A stretch of DNA of 64,000 nucleotides, from NCBI GenBank assembly GCA_030148705.1, contig JASBSY010000014.1, positions 609,939 through 673,938 of the forward strand. Reading direction: 5' to 3'. This DNA comes from Pukyongia sp. GTDB taxonomy: Bacteria; Bacteroidota; Bacteroidia; Flavobacteriales; Flavobacteriaceae. The translations under genes and the position numbers were made by a program. The notes below the pieces were generated by a model. It ran no database searches. It worked only from the letters and a program-made list of their open reading frames with translations, and was not told the origin of the DNA. Below, one piece after another: positions 61,408 to 64,000 of the stretch. Numbering within the stretch: the first letter of the stretch is position 1; each line of letters begins with the position of its first letter.

Positions 61408-62310
61408 CTAACCGTTAATTGCTTCTACGTGTGCTACTTTCCCGTTTAGCATCTCCCTTAGCATAGTCTCAATACCGTTCTTAAGGGTTACGGTTGAAGA
61501 AGGACATCCGCTGCAGGCTCCCTGGAGGATGACTCGCACAGTCTTGGTTTCCGAATTAAAAGAATCGAAGGCTATATGGCCTCCGTCACTGGCTACTGCC
61601 GGTTTAACATACTCATCGAGAATTTTTATGATCTCCTTATCGAAATCTGAATGTTCAACCGAAGGACCACCTGTTTCGGCGGCATCCGACTGTTCAGCCT
61701 GTAAAATTTTATCGCTGAGCACAGCTTTTCCCGATTCTATATAACTTCTGATGAATTCGCGCAATTCCATTGAGATTTCGGTCCATTCGGAAACATTGTA
61801 CTTCATTACCGAAACATAATTTGCACTTATAAATACTTCCTTTACAAACGGAAGTGTAAACAGGGCTTTCGCCAGAGGGGCATCGATGGCCTCGTCTATG
61901 TTCTTAAATTCGAAAGTGCCGTCCACCAATGGTTTGTTGGCTACAAATTTCATAACAGCCGGATTAGGCGTGCTTTCGGCATATACGGTTACAGGGATCT
62001 TTGTGTCAGTCTCTGCCTCTATAACCACCGGTTTACCTGTTTGCAGGTAGCTTGTTATCGCCTCGGCAACTTCTTCTTGTACGTCCGGCCATTCAACGAT
62101 ATTGTATTTTTCAATAGCGATGAAATTCTGTGAAATATAAACGGTTTTTACAAAGGGGAGGTAGAATAGCTGCTGTGCTATCGGACTCTGTTTTGCTTCG
62201 TCTATATTCCTGTATTCAAAGCTTTTGGCATGAGTGAGGAACGAATTGGCAATAAATTTTACGATGTTCTCGTTCTTAGTGGGTTGTATGTCGACGTTAA
62301 AATCTGGCAT
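61408..62310 (-). CDS. nfu: NifU/Nfu-type Fe-S scaffold with duplicated N-terminal domain
   Basis: Fe-S cluster carrier of about 300 residues. Two consecutive Nfu N-terminal-like domains are visible: residues about 10-95 (NENIVKFIAN, LFYLPFVKTVYISQNFIAI) and about 105-195 (NPAVMKFVANKPL, LFTLPFVKEVFISANYVSV). They share the PFVK-V-IS-N core and are clearly a duplication. After a linker comes the C-terminal NifU domain (about 225-300) with the cluster-binding CSGC in GACSGCPSSTVTLKNGIE. Nfu transfers [4Fe-4S] clusters to client enzymes; the aconitase, QueG and ActB Fe-S proteins are plausible clients. It is divergent from the last gene of the window and shares a 76-nt promoter gap with it. Confidence 0.95.
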   Translation of the reverse strand: MPDFNVDIQPTKNENIVKFIANSFLTHAKSFEYRNIDEAKQSPIAQQLFYLPFVKTVYISQNFIAIEKYNIVEWPDVQEEVAEAITSYLQTGKPVVIEAETDTKIPVTVYAESTPNPAVMKFVANKPLVDGTFEFKNIDEAIDAPLAKALFTLPFVKEVFISANYVSVMKYNVSEWTEISMELREFIRSYIESGKAVLSDKILQAEQSDAAETGGPSVEHSDFDKEIIKILDEYVKPAVASDGGHIAFDSFNSETKTVRVILQGACSGCPSSTVTLKNGIETMLREMLNGKVAHVEAING

Positions 62311-62327
62311 TGACGGGATTTTTTTTG

Positions 62328-62359
62328 CAAAAATAACAAAAGAAAACCAATGTATTCAA
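62328..62359 (-). promoter_or_regulatory. Putative promoter of nfu
   Basis: On the minus strand TTG (plus-strand CAA, 62357-62359) is followed after 21 nt by TATTTTTG (plus-strand CAAAAATA, 62328-62335), a good -33/-7 pair. The predicted leader to the start at 62310 is about 13 nt. Confidence 0.6.
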
Positions 62360-62367
62360 TATATTTG
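62360..62367 (+). promoter_or_regulatory. Putative -7 box for the choice-of-anchor L gene
   Basis: TATATTTG lies 19 nt upstream of the ATG at 62387. It abuts the -33 element of the divergent nfu promoter, so RNA polymerase would compete for the two. No clear plus-strand -33 was found. Confidence 0.5.
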
Positions 62368-62386
62368 GAACCATAACAACCTACGG

Positions 62387-64000
62387 ATGAAGAGATTTTT
62401 ACCCCTGTTTCTACTATTCTTCTCTTTCATGGGTTATGCCCAGATTACTATTGATGAGGGCTATACTACTCAGGAATTAGTTGAAGATATTCTAATAAAC
62501 AGTCCCTGTGCCCAGGTTTCGAACTTTATTCAAAGTACCGGAACTAACTTCGGGGACGATAATGGTATTGCCGCATTCGATGCGAATGGTTCAGATTTTC
62601 CCTTTGCGGCAGGAATTATATTATGTTCCGGAAATGTTCAAAACGCACCCGGACCAAATCTCACGATTCATAGTGACGGGGGAGGTGGATGGCCCGGAGA
62701 TGCCGATCTGGAAATGTATACCACAGCTACCAATACCAACAATGCTTCCTTTATTCAATTCGACTTTGTCCCGGATATCAGTCAGATAAGCTTCGATTTT
62801 ATAATGGCTTCGGAAGAGTACAATCAGAACTTCGAATGTACGTTCTCCGATGCATTTGCATTTATACTCACCGATCAGGTTACCGGCACCGTTCAGAACC
62901 TGGCTGTACTTCCGGGAACCGCTATTCCGATCGAAGTAACCAATATCAGGCCGGAAGTAGTAGGCCAGTGTAATGCCGTTAATGAGATCTATTTCGATAA
63001 ATATAATTTCGACCCGTTTAATCCGGCTATAAACGCTGCTATCGATTATAATGGACAGATTGTGGAATTGTCTGCGGAAGGAACCGTGATACCCGGAAAT
63101 CCATATACCATTAAGATGGTAGTTGCCGATGAAACTGATACAGCTTACGATATGGCTGTATTTCTGGAAGCAGGGTCCTTCAATCTTGGGATAAGCCTGC
63201 CTCCCGATATGACCATTGCAGGTGGAAACGCACCCTGTCAGGGTGAGGAATTGGTGATTAGTGTTGAGCCCGATATTACAGGGGGAACTACCTATCAGTG
63301 GTATATTTATAATCCCATTACGATGACGTTCGACATCCTCCCCGGAGAAACGTCAAACTCCATCGTTGTCACTCAATCCGGAACCTATCAGATTGAAGCC
63401 ACCATAGGCAGCGGTTGTACCGCCACAGATGAAATTGTAATAGAGTTCGCTCCACAGCCGGTGGCCGGTATTCCCGACGATATTGTTGTATGCGACACGG
63501 CCCCTAACGATGGTTTTGCTGAATTCGATCTTACCCAACGAGACGCTCAGATCATGAACGGGGAGCCCAATACCGCAGTGACCTATTTCCTTACTATGGC
63601 TGCAGCGGAGAACGGTGCGTTCCCACTACCTAATCCTACCGCATTTACAAATACTGTTGCCGGTTTTCAGACAATATTTGCTCGTCTGGAAGAAATGGCT
63701 TTTGGATGTTATGATGTAGTGCCATTGAACTTACAGGTTGACGACGCCCCTGCGATCACCGATCCTATTTCCGATTATTTTATCTGCGACAACGATCAGG
63801 ATGGGGTAGAGATCTTCGATCTTACCTCCAAGGATGCCGAGATTCTGAATATTTTGGTAAATGTTACCCTTACCTACCACAACAGCCAGGCCGATGCGGA
63901 GAATGGGATAAACGCCATTGCCAATCCCACCATGTATCCCAGTGGTGGAGAGTTTATCTGGGTTCGAGCCGAGAACAGCGGGGGTTGTGTAACGGTGGGA
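62387..64000 (+). CDS. Large secreted choice-of-anchor L protein (3' end outside window)
   Basis: The frame is open from ATG 62387 to the last base, at least 538 residues. A signal peptide (FLPLFLLFFSFMGYAQ) is followed by a choice-of-anchor L domain (about 20-260), recognised by SPCAQVSNFIQSTGTNFG, GIILCSGNV near its start and FDFIMASEEYNQ, then AFAFILTD and VVADETDTAYDMAVFLEAGS. A PKD/Ig-like segment follows (SGTYQIEATIGSGC), then tandem modules of about 98 residues each beginning with VVCDTAPNDGFAEFDLT and FICDNDQDGVEIFDLT. Such proteins in Flavobacteriia generally end in a type IX type-B sorting domain, which would lie beyond the window; it would thus be SprA cargo. The role may be adhesion or gliding-associated surface function. 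Confidence 0.9.
   Translation, partial: MKRFLPLFLLFFSFMGYAQITIDEGYTTQELVEDILINSPCAQVSNFIQSTGTNFGDDNGIAAFDANGSDFPFAAGIILCSGNVQNAPGPNLTIHSDGGGGWPGDADLEMYTTATNTNNASFIQFDFVPDISQISFDFIMASEEYNQNFECTFSDAFAFILTDQVTGTVQNLAVLPGTAIPIEVTNIRPEVVGQCNAVNEIYFDKYNFDPFNPAINAAIDYNGQIVELSAEGTVIPGNPYTIKMVVADETDTAYDMAVFLEAGSFNLGISLPPDMTIAGGNAPCQGEELVISVEPDITGGTTYQWYIYNPITMTFDILPGETSNSIVVTQSGTYQIEATIGSGCTATDEIVIEFAPQPVAGIPDDIVVCDTAPNDGFAEFDLTQRDAQIMNGEPNTAVTYFLTMAAAENGAFPLPNPTAFTNTVAGFQTIFARLEEMAFGCYDVVPLNLQVDDAPAITDPISDYFICDNDQDGVEIFDLTSKDAEILNILVNVTLTYHNSQADAENGINAIANPTMYPSGGEFIWVRAENSGGCVTVG

Noticed and set aside
1..64000. rRNA, tRNA, CRISPR arrays, insertion sequences, prophage or defence islands
   Set aside because: No repeat-spacer pattern, transposase, integrase, phage structural gene or tRNA-like cloverleaf was noticed; the gene order looks like core genome throughout.

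Overview
The window reads as the chromosome of a marine-type member of the Flavobacteriaceae (Bacteroidota). The support is: (i) gene families specific to this group (alternative complex III actABCDEF, the type IX secretion translocon SprA, the gliding protein RemB, SPOR and choice-of-anchor L proteins); (ii) promoter-like boxes of the Bacteroidota form TAnnTTTG, several preceded by TT(G/T) about 20 nt upstream; (iii) almost no Shine-Dalgarno sequences; (iv) conserved flavobacterial gene order (rimP-nusA-infB; ruvB-queG-maeB-ruvA-sprA-gcvH). No rRNA, tRNA, CRISPR array, insertion sequence or prophage was seen. Most of the window is core genome.

Layout. 1-6.5 kb: the 3' end of a rightward operon (DUF2062 membrane protein fragment, MMPL/RND transporter, cupin-like protein, C45 acyltransferase lipoprotein, PaaK-like adenylating enzyme), probably the edge of a flexirubin/aryl-polyene type lipid-pigment locus. 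6.5-8 kb: leftward universal stress protein and lipoprotein. 8-12.6 kb: rimP-nusA-infB, preceded by a terminator-like hairpin in the leader and closed by a palindromic terminator. 12.6-13.7 kb: two leftward exported proteins (DinB-like, SPOR). 13.9-25.8 kb: the respiratory operon actABCDEF-coxBA (quinol:cytochrome c oxidoreductase plus aa3 oxidase subunits II and I). 25.8-31.6 kb: redoxin, ruvB, queG, maeB, ruvA. 31.6-43.7 kb: envelope block with sprA, gcvH, a VanZ-like protein, two TonB proteins and remB. 43.7-50.1 kb: a metallo-beta-lactamase-fold protein, then haem O synthase, two subunit III-like proteins, subunit IV, an Sco-like protein without cysteines, Sco, DUF420 and a small CxxC membrane protein; this supplies the rest of the cytochrome oxidase and its assembly factors. 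50.1-53.6 kb: TolC-type outer-membrane protein, periplasmic adaptor and tsaB. 53.6-57.9 kb: three paralogous exported proteins of unknown function surrounding a TPR-transmembrane-AraC regulator. 58-62.3 kb: MscS channel, DUF255 thioredoxin-like lipoprotein, dodecin, Nfu. 62.4 kb to the end: a large secreted choice-of-anchor L protein, cut by the window edge.

How it fits together. Electrons from menaquinol pass through ActB/C/F and the haem chain of ActA/E to CoxB/CoxA. CtaB makes the haem O precursor of haem A, and Sco and its neighbours probably help load copper. SprA exports type IX cargo, of which the last gene is a plausible example, and RemB works in gliding. The TonB proteins energise outer-membrane receptors. 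The least explained parts are the three-paralogue/AraC locus with its 476-nt upstream gap, the helix-hairpin-helix tail on ActC, the hairpin in the rimP leader, and the cysteine-less Sco-like protein.
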